Of a DNA stretch of 64,000 nt, positions 43,926 to 56,590 are shown piece by piece. The DNA lies in the NCBI GenBank assembly GCA_903813345.2, contig CAIIXF020000007.1, forward strand, positions 39,449,671 through 39,513,670, written 5' to 3'. Numbering within the stretch: the stretch's first letter is position 1; every line of letters begins with the position of its first letter. The position numbers and the translations under genes were made by a program. Origin of the DNA: Owenia fusiformis. Its lineage: Eukaryota > Annelida > Polychaeta > Sabellida > Oweniidae. The notes under the pieces are model-generated. The model worked only from the letters and a program-made list of their open reading frames with translations. It was not told where the DNA came from and did not search any database.

Positions 43926-44658
43926 GTAAGTTCTAGTGTAAACCATTATAATGCACACTCATAATATGATATTTATGCCATATGATACAGGATTTCGAAG
44001 TATATTTGATATTTAGTGTTTTTGAACTTTTGAAATAATTTTTTGAAATTCTTACAGGTGTCTTAGAAATGTTGTTCTAAACTCGAAAGAATTACTTGCC
44101 TTATAGCTAGCTCATGTGAAAACATTGGTTGACATATAGATAAATCACTCCTCCAGGGGCGTATCAAGGATTTTGTGAAAGCGGAGGAGGGGGGGAGGGT
44201 AATTAGACTATATCCTCTTGGTCTGAAATTATTTGATGAAAATATTCAGACTGAATTATCAGGATATTCAGTCTATTGGATGTAGACTAGGCATTTTATG
44301 ATAACTGTGGGTGAAGCGAAGCGTTTGAGTGAGCACAAGCGCAATGAGCGCAAGAATAGGGGGGTCGATGGGCACGCCCGGTGATCATACAAAATGGATG
44401 GAGGGGGGGATTAGGCGATTTCTGCAAGAAAACTCAACAAATTTGGAAGATTTATTTTTTCAAGAGAAAATTTACAAATGAATTGCCAAATGAATAGGCG
44501 CAGTGCATGGCAAAATATGTTATGTCATCTAGTATTTGTTTTGAACTGATACTCTTCAAAGATATGAGATCTATTAAACGTGCAAAAGTCAATGTTTTTG
44601 CTATAAATCAGGCAACAATGGTCTACACGACCTATAATAAATAGGTATAAGGGATGTT
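43926..44658. other. No gene seen
   Basis: Contains a G-rich repeat fragment around 44155-44410 ('ggggcgtatcaaggattttg'). Confidence 0.35.
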
Positions 44659-45062
44659 ATTATCACAATCCTAATGACATTGCTCACTTATTAAAGTTAG
44701 TTTCCATGCGTTATACAAAATCGAAATAAATTAATATTGGATGGAGGGGGGAGTGGATGGAGGGGGGGGGGATTTATATGTCTTTACGATGGAACAAATT
44801 TACAAGAACACGTGTATTTGAAAAAACTAAACTCAGTATCCCAGTAAGAAACTGGATATTATATCTCTGAAGAATGAAAAATGGGAAAATTGGGAGTCCT
44901 AAGAATAAATTCAAGTAGCATGTCTTATCATGTTTTACATACACGTGATCCCCCTCCATCCAATCCCCCCTCCATCTAATATTAATTTATTTCGATTATT
45001 TTTTGTATGACGCATGGAAACTAACTTTAAAAAGTCAGCAATCTCATTAGTATTGTGATAAT
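44659..45062. mobile_element. Fold-back element with ~110-bp arms and G-rich inner ends
   Basis: The left arm (44659-44770) and the right arm (44945-45062) are inverted copies: ATTATCACAAT, 'aaagttagtttccatgcgt', 'aaatcgaaataaattaatat' and 'ggatggagggggg'. The central 170 bp is single copy. No transposase is seen. Confidence 0.85.
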
Positions 45063-45602
45063 CTGCTATTGTCATGACAACATTGTTGTCATATCACACA
45101 TCTGGACTCAGTTTTTTTTAATCAACAGGCAAAATTAATGGAAATCATGAATTTAACATGGAAAAGTCCCTAAAAACAACAGGCGATTTTGTGAAAACAA
45201 CTGGTGAAAATTGCCTGTTGCCTGCTGCTAATGAAACCCCTGTAAGTCTGAACTTGGGATATTATATTGAATCATTTCATAATGATATCCCACTGGGAAA
45301 AAGTCCCCTCATTATCTAATGATGATAATTCTTGCAATGTTGTGCTCTACATTTAATAATTAGAAACTATTGATCAATATTCGTATAGATTATTCTTCAA
45401 GTGTTTATGACAATTACGTCTATTGGTCATCCCGGATTGGTGACAATATCGTGCAGATATGTTTAAGGGACCAGCTCAAGATTTCTGTGTCATCTCAAAA
45501 CATTATTAAATCACCCATAATTGAAATTGATCTATTTTGTGAATACAGTTGTTTTGTTTTTATTAACAACATCTATTACGGTGATCTTTCCAGCATTAAA
45601 GC

Positions 45603-45700
45603 AATGGGAAAGAAAAATCATGAAAAATTGGCATATTTTGACTAATTTTGGTCTAAATTGTGAAAATGAGAATTTTGCACTCACCTGAGAAAAAATAGTG
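45603..45700. mobile_element. Family D element fragment
   Basis: Contains 'catgaaaaattggcatattt' and 'gtgaaaatgagaattttgca', shared with the complete copies at 55774-55951 and 62174-62370. The ends are missing. Confidence 0.75.
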
Positions 45701-45707
45701 GAATATA

Positions 45708-46127
45708 ACTGCATTAAAACCTGTCTCATCTGAACACCCATGGAACTAAGCAAAAGTGTTCGGATTGACAAATGTTCACATTTCTAGATTGTTAAGATAT
45801 ACAGGGTGGGCCAAGAAAATGTGTTCACAACTGATACTGCTCTACCGTGCTTATATGAATCAGCCAGATCCTAATATTTTATATTCTACCTATGTATTGT
45901 ATTTTATTGTATTTTGTTTACCACCAATGAAGGTGAGCAATACCTCTTGGGTATGTCCCGTATATATACGGTCGTAACTTACGTAATTAACATGGAAGAG
46001 AGACCCAGAAACTCCTCCTTGAAGGAGCCCTGTGTTAATGGAAGGTTGAAAAATAGGATAGAAATAAGGATTCACATTGAGAGGTGTTCAATATAGAGAG
46101 GTGTTCTGATACAGATTTTACTGTATT
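45708..46127. mobile_element. Family C element interrupted by a mariner-type end
   Basis: The left part (cattaaaacctgtc, then tctgaacacc) and the right part (gaggtgttc twice, then cagattttactgta) look like the two ends of one family C copy. Between them, 'atacagggtgggccaagaaa' at 45799 is a mariner-type terminus whose partner end was not found. Best read as a nested insertion that has since lost sequence. Confidence 0.5.
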
Positions 46128-46581
46128 TTGATCGTGTGCTTCAATATAATTTTTTTTCATTTAAAAATATTTTTTCTCTCAATTTTACTTTTAATAAGTG
46201 TTACAGCTTTGACCTTTATGATCCCTAACCTGTAATTTGACCCCCTCCCCTCAACATGTTAGCCAAATTGGCAATTACCATTGACCTTGTCCCTAAATTC
46301 ACCAATAGTCTGAGTATAACTCAATTGTGCTTTATGAATCAATCGTGTATTATACCCTACCTTTAATTGCAACCTACTGGGAACGCTGGTTATATAAAAC
46401 TCCCATCTTGGGAATCAAATAAATTAGTGCCAGAATGTACTGGTATATTACCATGATGGTTTTAGACAATCGATTATAATTCGGAATCCTTGAAAATGTA
46501 TAAAAACACTATTAATCATTTGTATATGTTTTTTAGTTTAATTCATGAAGAAAAGATAATGTTTCAAAATTAGCTTATTAA

Positions 46582-46726
46582 ACAGTAAAACCTGTATGAA
46601 CTCCTCTCTAATTTGAATACCTTCTAATGTGAACTCTTTTTTCAGTTCAATTTTTGATCTGCTTTCTATTATATTGTTCAAAAATCCCAGGTTCCATTAG
46701 CATTCAAATAAGACAGGTTTTACTGT
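46582..46726. mobile_element. Family C element, well-preserved copy
   Basis: ACAGTAAAACCTGT and ACAGGTTTTACTGT are perfect 14-bp terminal inverted repeats of a 145-bp element. It is the reference copy for this dispersed family; other copies or fragments lie at about 24117, 39687, 45708, 53900, 54378, 55952, 60467, 61417 and 61842. Confidence 0.9.
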
Positions 46727-47370
46727 AATTATCAAATGATTGTATTCAATGTTAAATTCTGAATTATTGTATTGATCAATTTCATTTTATTGTCCTCACT
46801 TTGGTTTGAGATTATTTGGCCTGTAATATTGCCAGTACTCGATTCACTTTTTTCTTGAATACTGATATGAAATGATTGGATTGGATTGGATTGGTAATAT
46901 GATATTCAAGGTAAGGGCTCCTTACTACAAATGCTTAGTATAAGGATCCTTGAACATGCTTAAAGTGAAATTTCAGGTAAAGTTATTTCTTTGCGAATTA
47001 TAGTTATCATTATGTTATTATTGGAAAGTTATAAGTAGAACAGAGAAAATTAACAGTGTTTCTAGTATTGGTTCAAAAATAAGGGAAATGAGGTCGGTTG
47101 TAAACATTAAAAGGGTTGTTCACTTGGAAGCCGAGGTCGTAACCCTTTAATCCTGCGCCTGATTTAAGTACCTAGAAGGGGTGGAGGGGGGGGGGTGTTA
47201 ATGAGTTAATCAAATAGTTTCTCTACATTGACTTTTTAATAATTTTTTGCAGTACAGGTTTTCTACATTTTTATTTGATTATAAGTATTGTAAGCTTCCA
47301 GTTTGGAAAGAAACTTATACGTATTTAGTTAATAAACATGTCTCAAATCAATATTATTTTCTAATTTCAG
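46727..47370. other. No gene seen
   Basis: AT-rich; a short G-run near 47187. Confidence 0.35.
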
Positions 47371-47505
47371 ATAAAGGAAGTGTCCCTTTAATTACAATAT
47401 TAGCCTATAGGGATTACGCCTAAGTGATTTGCAGAGATAGTTCTAAGTGAGACCATCAGAACCAGATGTGAGATTTTGTTCAAGTAGATTATCGCCAAAT
47501 ATCAA
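47371..47505 (+). other. Candidate non-coding exon
   Basis: A good acceptor (tttctaatttcag) and a good donor (GTAAGTACT) flank 135 bases. All three frames have stops, so it cannot be an internal coding exon. It may be a 5'UTR exon of a plus-strand gene to the right, possibly the one at 62.9 kb, or a chance pair of sites. Confidence 0.25.
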
Positions 47506-48125
47506 GTAAGTACTGATGCCCCAATCAAAACATGCCACATCGTCACTGCGCTTATTGCGTTTTTTGGCTTGCATGGTGAGCCTGAAGAATAGCCGCGATT
47601 TTTGGATAAAAGTTATTTGCCACTCATGTGATCATATGCCCATATCAATGTTCTTAGGTCCATACAGGCCAGGAAGGTTTTCACCACTTTGAGCACTTTT
47701 CAAGTGATTTTCGGTCAAGTTGTCAAATTTGAAACCACCCCCCCAGAATTTTGTAATAACTGAACCAACCCCCTTTTGGCAAAAACTTGCTGGTTTATAC
47801 CATTGCTCCAAGTTCTTACTTTACCTTGTTCTGGCCGGATAAACCAATTTTTCTCATGTGAGCCCAGAAATGCTGTAATCTTGTTCTCTGTAGCTATATA
47901 TTATTTTATTGTTCGCTTTATAAAAACAGATTATTACATATATATGGATAAGTCCATTTAATTAAAATTATATTCCACCTCTTGAAATGATATTTATTGA
48001 CTTATTTAAGGTACAAATGTAATATTTCACAATCGTATTAAAAGGAATTTAGATGGACACACAGACAAGTTCATCAGTAGCCAAATGTTTATTTACAATG
48101 TACACTGTACATATGTACATTTCAG

Positions 48126-48228
48126 TTCAATATGGAGTACTATATCTTCACTGAGAAATGACTGCACTGTTGAATATGGCCAGTGCATGTATTTCGCGAA
48201 TTTACAGAAAAATTGCTCAAAACATAAG
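48126..48228 (+). CDS. Candidate exon of a cysteine-rich secreted protein
   Basis: It lies between acceptor tacatttcag and donor GTAAGC. The only open frame gives 34 residues with three cysteines spaced 7 and 10 apart (NDCTVEYGQCMYFANLQKNC) and one NCS sequon, similar in style to the exon at 43776. It needs a preceding exon ending in phase 2, whereas 43776-43925 ends in phase 0, so at least one exon is missing between them or they are unrelated. No family recognised. Confidence 0.35.
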
Positions 48229-51200
48229 GTAAGCAAGTTCACATATTTTCTTTGTTCACTATTTCATATATTTCCCATCGTCAACTTTTAATGTGTTGAC
48301 TCAACCAATTTGAGGAATTTGTTCAACTTAATGTTTTATGTATTTGATAGTTAGCCATTCTGCATTTTTAAGAAAAAACTCAGATATATCTTTCTTGAGG
48401 GTAAGAAACAATGCAAATTGAGTAGGATTGTAGTGAGATGATTTATGGGTCTGAATTTAAAAAAAAAACAGCACCATACAAGTAAAGTTTTTTTTCACAA
48501 CCAAACCAGTCTTTACGACACTAGTTAACAAATCCTTAGATTTAGGTATAAACTCATCAAATTGATAAATGAGGTATTTTCAGGATTATGGGATTAACCT
48601 GTCCTCCTGGTTAATCCATTTTCTGCTATGAAGATTACATTAAAGAAAAAGTTAACGTGTTTTTCATATGCTATATTGTTTAATGATTGTAGTGTGTCTG
48701 GTTTGGTTTTAATGTAACCAGCAAGAAATGATAAGATATTGTCACCATCAGGAAGTGGTTACATATTGTCACCATCAGGAAATGGTGACATATTGTTACC
48801 ACTAAGAATTGGTAACATTGTCACCACAAAGAAGTTCTGAGATATTGTCAACCAAGAATACAGTGTAGTAAGCATAATGTCACCTTAAGGTTGAAGAAGT
48901 GGTAAAAATTGTCACCATCAGGAAACTATCGGGCATATTGTTATAGACTCCTTTCTGTGACCTGTACTTTAGATGTCAGTAACAATTGTTACTCTTTTAG
49001 ATGATGACATTATGTCATGTATAGAAAATTGTCCATTTTATGGCAACAAGCCCTTGTTACCTTGGTGATTTTAGATTTTTCTCTTAAACTTAAAGATTGT
49101 AGATTCAGACAATGTTTCCAAAATGATGATATATTTGCTTAGGAGTCTCTATCTCATTATTATGACTCATGAAACTTAATTTCTATTAAAAATTCATGCT
49201 GCATATTCTGAATAGAAATGACTGACTCTGGGGTATATGTTAAATGTCACTGTGCCCTTGCACTTTGTAAAATGATTTTAAAAGGTGGATGTGAACTATG
49301 CGACATAACATCGTGACATCTCATTGAATTAAACATGACCAATGGTCCCCGCCTGGTTTTAAAGACATTATGTCTCTCTAACACAATGGAAACTTCCAAG
49401 GGGGAAAATTTTATTTTCATCATTTTCACCAAGAAGGTGGTCGATGAAAATGAAAAAATACTCCGGAAGTTTATCTATTTTGGTTATAAAGACGCAACAT
49501 CTTTATAACCGTGTGGGGAATAGTATGATGCCTTCAAGACCAATATGACTGATTAATCTTTTTTCGAAAAAATGTTGAGACAATGTATTGTTTTGCTTAT
49601 TTTGGGTGACGCTGGCCTGGCAATGATTTTAAAGGGTGATGCATATCGTTTAGCAAATCGAACGCTCGTTTCTGGTGTTGCTCACCGTTTAGTATAAAAG
49701 GCCCGATCCCGGAATAATACTCTAGGGTTCACAGGTTCGAGGTCGTTGTGTCAACACCTCTAACTGTTATATAGCATAAGTATATTATAGATCGTCACAC
49801 ATTTATAAAAGGGTGTGATTTTTATTTTGACATATCAATTCCACATTTATGGGTGAAGTTTCAGGATCTTCTATTTGTGTATAATAAGGAAAAATTGGCA
49901 TCTAAATTTCCCCATAACGTAATAGCACACAGCTTGGCATATGAAATATCCTACAAATGAAACGAAGCAAGACAAACCGGTTTCTAATACAAGGATTTAT
50001 ATTGGCTGTTGTACATGTATTCTTTGAACGCAATCACTCTTTGGATAACGTTTTCAAAATCATTATAAACGGATTACTTTATCTCAAAGACAATTTCAAT
50101 AAACTGGATTTTACAGAACTACCCTTATTTCTTAAAAATTGACTGATCCAGTTGATTCGCCTGGAGCCGCCATATTGTTTTTATACGGGATGCTAATCGG
50201 AACCCTTTAAAAATGCCTGATAGATGTTCATCAAAGTTGACTGAATCTTAAAACTAATGTTTACCTAGAGGTTTTTATAAACATAAACATGGCTTCAAAT
50301 ACATATATCTGTAGCCTATATAGAAAAAACATAAAATTTACAAAGATTTATTAACCCGTTAGATTTACTAATTTTTCATACTTGGCCAGTATTTAAACAT
50401 TCATATTGATTGCCTCAAGTCCACGGAAATTTCATCTTAATTCCTCATGAAACATAAGAGCATTTGTATATTTATTGAATGACCCTTGTATATTGTTTAC
50501 ATAGAGAGTTCTGTAACACATAGAAGAGACATGCCTTTAAATTATAGTGTTTCCCATACAGAAAAAAAATTAGATTGAATTTACGAACTTGTGAGACTTC
50601 CGAAGTTTCTAACGATGGATACTTGTCAGAATGGTTGCTTTTTAGCTGCGAGTACTAATGGCTGATTAATTTAATCACGACTGCTCTCATAAATCGCAAC
50701 CCCTTGACGAGGCATTACACAATTAGAGTCTATGTGGTTTTATTTTTTTGTCATTTGTCGTACATTTACAACAGCTAAGGGAACACCTTAATTATCAGTA
50801 AATTCAATTTCACAAATTATGGGATGGAAATAGCAAGCATCTACCACCGTGGGTGAAATTATATTCTATTTTGTTCTTGTATGTAAAAATTGGTATTTTA
50901 GGAAAAAAGCTTGTCACAGAGCAAGGAATAAGAGACATTAGACAATATTTTATATTTCAGAGAAAAATCTTGAATTCCATGACTAGATTTTGGAGTATTT
51001 TCTGTGTGTGCTACCAGTGCTTAGTTACTAGTTTCACCACAAGGTGGCAGCTCTGCAAAGGGCACTATTTGAAACAAAATGATGCAAATAAGAATGTAAC
51101 AAGCATTTCATTAGATCAATTAATGAATAGACATTCACATATTGCTGACCTTGACCTTTATAAGGTCAAAATCACTTGTATGTGATAACATGCCTTAAAA

Positions 51201-51949
51201 TACCCCTCCAAATTTACTATATGCGCCACTTTTTATTGGTCTTCATTCACCCATTTATCTTTATCACCAATTTGTGTCACCCATTGATTGCCTCCGAGTC
51301 GTGCTTTTTCGACCAGTCACTTAGGGACTTGGAAATGAGCAATCTACCTTGTTGTTTGAAAGTTAATTGACTTAGAATTACCAATGCAGCAGAAATTAGA
51401 CTTATAGGCCATTTGTAAGTGAAATACCACATTATCTTGAAAAAGTACTTGTATTTGGTAGCTTGGCTAGGAATTACATGCATCTTAGTATGGTATTATG
51501 ATACTGGATCTTCTAATTTGAAGAGTTGCTTTGAAAATGGATAGTTTCTTGAGAGTATTTTAAGATACAGTATTGGTATTTTTGAAATGTTTTGCATGTA
51601 CTTTGAGAGATTATCCTAGAATTCATGCATGTTGGCCTATTTCTTTGGACATCATATTGTTGCATATGTTAACCATGTATATCGATTTCATTATTGATAT
51701 GTTAAAGTGCTATGATGTCAGAAACTCATTAGTGCATTATCAGTGCAAAACTCTATCATTTGTAGTAGGGGCTATTAAACTCATGTGAAGCATGCCTTTG
51801 GGGGATACAGTGATGTTTTAAGATGTTTGGAGTACTGATGCCCCATATATCCCTTAAAGTCTTGAATGATTTTGAGGCATACAACAGTAAATTGACTTAA
51901 TGATATAAAATTTTAATTAAGGCCTCCGTAAGTAGAACAAGAACACCCC
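48229..51949. other. No gene seen; local repeats
   Basis: A degenerate repeat of 'atattgtcaccatcaggaa' occupies 48735-48925. A hairpin lies at 49482-49510. Frames at 49957-50142, 50853-51185 and 51573-51788 are AT-driven and lack domains, signal peptides or splice context. Confidence 0.4.
49482..49510. repeat. Perfect 11-bp hairpin
   Basis: GGTTATAAAGA and TCTTTATAACC flank a 7-base loop (cgcaaca). No terminator or gene context explains it. Confidence 0.6.
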
Positions 51950-53740
51950 TCTAAGTAGAACAACTCTGTAAGTAGAACACCTCTATAAGAAGAACACATC
52001 TATAAGTAGGACACATCTATAAGCAGAACACCTCTTTAAGTGGAACACCTTTGTTCAAGTATAGCACCTCTGTAAGTAGAACATCTCTGTTAGTGGAACA
52101 CCTTTGTAAGTTGAACACCTCTAGAAGTGGAACACCTCTATAAGTAGAATACCTCAGAGAGGAGAACAACTCTGTAAGTAGAACACCTCTATAAGTAGAA
52201 CAACTCTGTAAGTAGAACACCTCTGTAAGTAGAACACCTCTATAAGTAGAACACCTTTATAAGTAGAACACCTCTGTAAGTAGAACACCTTTATAAGTAG
52301 AACACCTCTGTAAGTAGAACAACTCTGTAAGTAGAACACCTTTATAAGTAGAACACCTCTGTAAGTAGAACACCTCTATAAGTGGAACAACTATGTAAGT
52401 AGAACACCTTTATAAGTAGAACACCTCTGTAAGTAGAACACCTCTATAAGTAGAACAACTCTGTAAGTAGAACACCTTTATAAGTAGAACACCTCTGTAA
52501 GTAGAACAACTCTGTAAGAAGAACACCTTTGTAAGTTAAACACCTCTAGAAGTGGAACACTTCTATAAGTAGAATACCTCAGAGAGTAGAACAACTCTGT
52601 AAGTAGAACAACTCTGTAAGTAGAACAACTCTGTAAGTAGAACATCTCTGTAAGTAGAACACCTTTATAAGTATAACACCTCTGTAAGTAGAACACCTCT
52701 ATAAGTGGAACAACTCTGTAAGTAGAACAACTCTGTAAGTAGAACACCTTTATAAGTAGAACACCTCTATAAGTAGAACAACTCTGTAAGTAGAACAACT
52801 CTGTAAGTAGAACATCTCTGTAAGTAGAACACCTTTATAAGTAGAACACTTCTGTAAGTAGAACACCTCTATAAGTAGAACAACTCTGTAAGTAGAACAC
52901 CTCTATAAGTAGAACAACTCTGTACGTAGAACACCTTTATAAGTAGAACACCTCTGTAAGTAGAACACCTTTATAAGTAGAACACCTCTGTAAGTAGAAC
53001 ACCTCTATAAGTAGAACAACTCTGTAAGTAGAACACCTCTATAAGTAGAACACCTCTATAAGTAGAACACCTCTGTTAGTAGAACACCTTTATAAGTAGA
53101 ACACATCTGTAAGTAGAACACCTTTACAAGTAAAACACCTCTGTAAGTAGAACACCTTTATAAGTAGAACACCTCTGTAAGTAGAACACCTCTATAAGTA
53201 GAACAACTCTGTAAGTATAACACCTCTATAAGTAGAACACCTCTGTAAGTAGAACACCTTTATAAGTAGAACACCTCTGTAAGTAGAACACCTTTATAAG
53301 TAGAACACCTCTGTAAGTAGAACACCTTTATAAGTAGAACAACTCTGTAAGTAGAACACCTTTATAAGTAGAACACCTTTATAAGTAGAACAACTCTGTA
53401 AGTAGAACACCTTTATAAGTAGAACACATCTGTAAGTAAACACCTCTATAAGTAGAACAACTCTGTAAGTAGAACACCTTTATAAGTAGAACACCTCTGT
53501 AAGTAGAACACCTCTATAAGTAGAACAACTCTGTAAGTAGAACACCTTTATAAGTAGAACAACTCTGTAAGTAGAACACCTTTATAAGTAGAACACCTCT
53601 GTAAGTAGAACACCTCTATAAGTGGAACACCTCTGTAAGTAGAACACCTCTCTAAGTAAAACACCTCTGTTCCTGGAACACCTCTTTAAGTATAACACCT
53701 CTTTAAGTAGAACAACTCTGTAAGTGGAACACTTCAAAGC
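51950..53740. repeat. 17-bp satellite, roughly 100 copies, derived from family C ends
   Basis: The unit is close to 'gtaagtagaacacctct', with variants at the last bases (ctctgt/tttata/ctctata) and 'aacaactct'. Right after it (53900-53927) comes 'ggtgttccactcatacaggt' then 'tttactgta', the right terminus of the family C element, whose inner part also carries 'gaacacctct'. The array therefore looks like a family C copy whose sub-terminal segment was amplified. Each unit contains GTAAGT, the consensus splice donor on the plus strand. Confidence 0.93.
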
Positions 53741-53927
53741 CCCATGGCTCATTGACATAGTTGAGTTAACCTCTATTTGTCAAACACCTAGAGCACAGCA
53801 CTTCAAATGATGCCCTTATTGCCCATTGACTTGATGTTAAATGAACCTCTATGAGTAAAACACTTCATAAGTAGAACACTTTTTGTAGAACCAAGGGTGT
53901 TCCACTCATACAGGTTTTACTGTATTC

Positions 53928-55773
53928 TCTAGGCTTCATGCGTGGTTGGTTGTCTATATCTCTCAAATCAATGATGTTTTTCTATTCTGCTTCTTCTTGC
54001 CATATCAAAAAAATCTCAATTCGTTTTCCGCATTTTAGTGTAACAGTAGGTTATCTAGTCCATGGATACTCCCCCTTTCCCCACTACTCCCCTCCCCCTT
54101 CCCTGATTACTTCCCAACTTCCCTACTCATCAATTTTCTCTGAGATAATTCTATTTTATCATCATTGTCACTTCTTAATGTGGCTATGATCATTATAAAT
54201 TCTTTTGGGACAGTAATTGCTCAGTGTCTTTTGTTAATCACTTTTCTTGGTGCCTTCTTGCATCCTAATGAGTTTAATGAGTTTAGCATACTGTAGAATA
54301 GATAGTGTAGACTCTAATGTTTTCAATAAGGCCTGTCCAATAAGTTTATATACTAGGTACCAGTCTACCCTATTGTAAACCTGTCTAATTTAGATGGGCC
54401 GAAAGTGTTCACATTGGCGGTGTTCCCATCCTAAAGATTTGTCATATGTTTAATCTATGGCAAATTGAAAAAATGGCCATATGTGTTCATATTGAGAGGT
54501 GTTCGTTTAAAGATTTTACTTTGCTTACCGGTGTTGATTGTATTGTTTGGTAGAGGGAGATTGAGCTCACCTATGGTTTCTCCCCCAGGAGACAATATGA
54601 GATATCTCCTTATTGAGACTCTGTTGTGACATCACATATAATCTTATCGCCAGGTAATTAATTTGTGTTTTCTCCAAAGTACATCTTTGTATAATAGGCT
54701 CCTAGACATGAAAATGGTTCGCTCAAACCTCCTAGTTTCATTGGTCCACCAATAGAGGTCACTATTCACCGGATTGGTTTGTTCCACATATCAATTATGC
54801 CATCTATCCAAATAATTTCATGACTGGTTTACACCTGGGCGGATTTTAGTAGTTTTTTATGCATTTGTTATATCCTCTGCTGTGACTTATCTAGATATGT
54901 TTGGAAAAAAAGTATTCAATTCAGTGTTGAAAACATTGGGCAGCTAGCTCTCTAACCTAGAAAACTCCCTGGCAAGAATTGTCAAAGTGATCAGATTTTT
55001 ACTTGTGAATAGAATCAACTCAAACTAGACTAGAAACAAAATGTGAACACTATTATGAAACAGATGTTCCACTTTGTTGGTATAAACAGTAGCACATAAT
55101 CCCCCCTTCGGTTTTTCCTTAAAACATCAGAAATCTGTAATCAATTTGAAGTATTTTGCACAGGTTCAATGAATCCACCTTTACACCTGAAGACAAGATC
55201 TGATAACCTGATGTTTTCTAAACAAACTTGTAACCCAATTCACAATCTATTAATCTAAACCTTGACTTTCAGGATTCAATTATATATGATGTAATTCTGT
55301 TAAAGTGCATTATGGAGATTGAAACAGACTGTGCTCACATGGGACTTTAAGACACCTAAATATACACATATGTGTAAGATTGCTTTATATCGCCAGAAAC
55401 GAGCACTTTGTTGTTGAAGTTTATTTACAAAATGTTGAATTGTCCATCCATTTTGTTTCTTTGTGACTGGTTGGATATTTCTGGATTGATGTCAATCTTA
55501 GGTTATTAAAATAAAAATTCATCTTTATAATGAAAATAAGGCCATGGTATATGAGGATATTCCCCCTCATCAAGCCCTCATCATCTACTTTCCAAATCAT
55601 AGATGACCAATTTCTTTCCAGATTGCTTCATTATCATACAAACAATGTGGAGCTCACTGGACTAATTTGTTTCTCAAAATTCTTCATGTAGAACATGGTG
55701 AAACAGATACAGAAAAACCAGTTTAATCGTTAACCACTGGGACTGTGAACCAAAAGAGTTCAGATTAGATAGT
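53928..55773. other. No gene seen; family C fragment
   Basis: A diverged family C copy lies at about 54378-54525 (attgtaaacctgtc ... gaggtgttcg ... agattttactt). The rest has no coding signature. Confidence 0.4.
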
Positions 55774-55951
55774 CAGTGCTCTCCCCAGCATTAATAAAGC
55801 AAGTGGGCGCAGCACCCACCTGAAAATCCCTTTGCACCCACTTGAAAATGAGAAAAACCATGAAAAATTGGCATATTTTGACCAATTTTGGTCTGAATTG
55901 TGAAAATGAGAATTTTACACCCACCTGAGAAAAATCCTGGTTAGATCACTG
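55774..55951. mobile_element. Family D inverted-repeat element (copy 1)
   Basis: It begins CAGTGCTCTCCCCAG and ends in CACTG, and runs in the opposite orientation to 62174-62370. It shares 'aagtgggcgcagcacccacc', 'tggcatattttgaccaattt' and 'gtgaaaatgagaatttt'. A family C fragment follows directly (to about 56060). Confidence 0.85.
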
Positions 55952-56360
55952 GAGGTGTTCACATTTTTTTAATATGTATACGAGTGTTTACATTATGAAA
56001 GTGTTAATATTCAGAGGTCTGCATATGAGAGAGGTGTTCAGTTATGCTGTTTTTCTGTTACATTCTTGCCTCCAACTCATGCATTAATTCTATGAAATCA
56101 CGCGATGGGAATCAAAACTGCTTATTCCTACTTGTAGTCTACGTACCTTACTCCAAAAACATGCCAAGATTCTAGAGTGAGAAATAACTTTATTACATTA
56201 ATATGTAAACTCTTCTTGTATCAAGTTAACTTATTTAGTAAGTATTTATGGGATTATGATAGTTAATGATTCAAGGATAGTTTTCTATATAATTAATGGG
56301 CAGTGTGGGATCAAGGGGAACAAACACAAATGGTAACCATGGTAATGATAAACCATTTAC

Positions 56361-56590
56361 AAGGAGGATTGGCTCCCAGAATCGAAGTCGATATTTTCCA
56401 ACAATGGAAAAGCTGTAATGTCGTTATTTTCTGAAATTATAACCGATTATAAAATAAACAGTTTAAAAGATTCGAGCCAAGATCTCGATCATTTTCTGTG
56501 AGTTTTAGAATTTTTCGTTTAGAAATACATGTAAGTTCAAAATTCATGATTCAAATGTTGAAGTGAACAAAATGGCGGCTGTTGGAATTA
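56361..56590. mobile_element. Family A element (copy 3, inverted orientation)
   Basis: It begins AAGGAGGATTGGCTCCCAGA and contains the reverse complement of the family body ('gaagtgaacaaaatggcggc' near 56560). The other terminal repeat is missing or decayed. Confidence 0.75.

Noticed and set aside
49700-49760. 'ggttcgaggtc' resembling a tRNA B-box
   Set aside because: No cloverleaf, anticodon arm or A-box could be placed around it.
52017-52798. Minus-strand frames with FYLQSCSTYRGV repeats
   Set aside because: They arise from the 17-bp satellite; the peptide changes with each shift and no gene structure is present.
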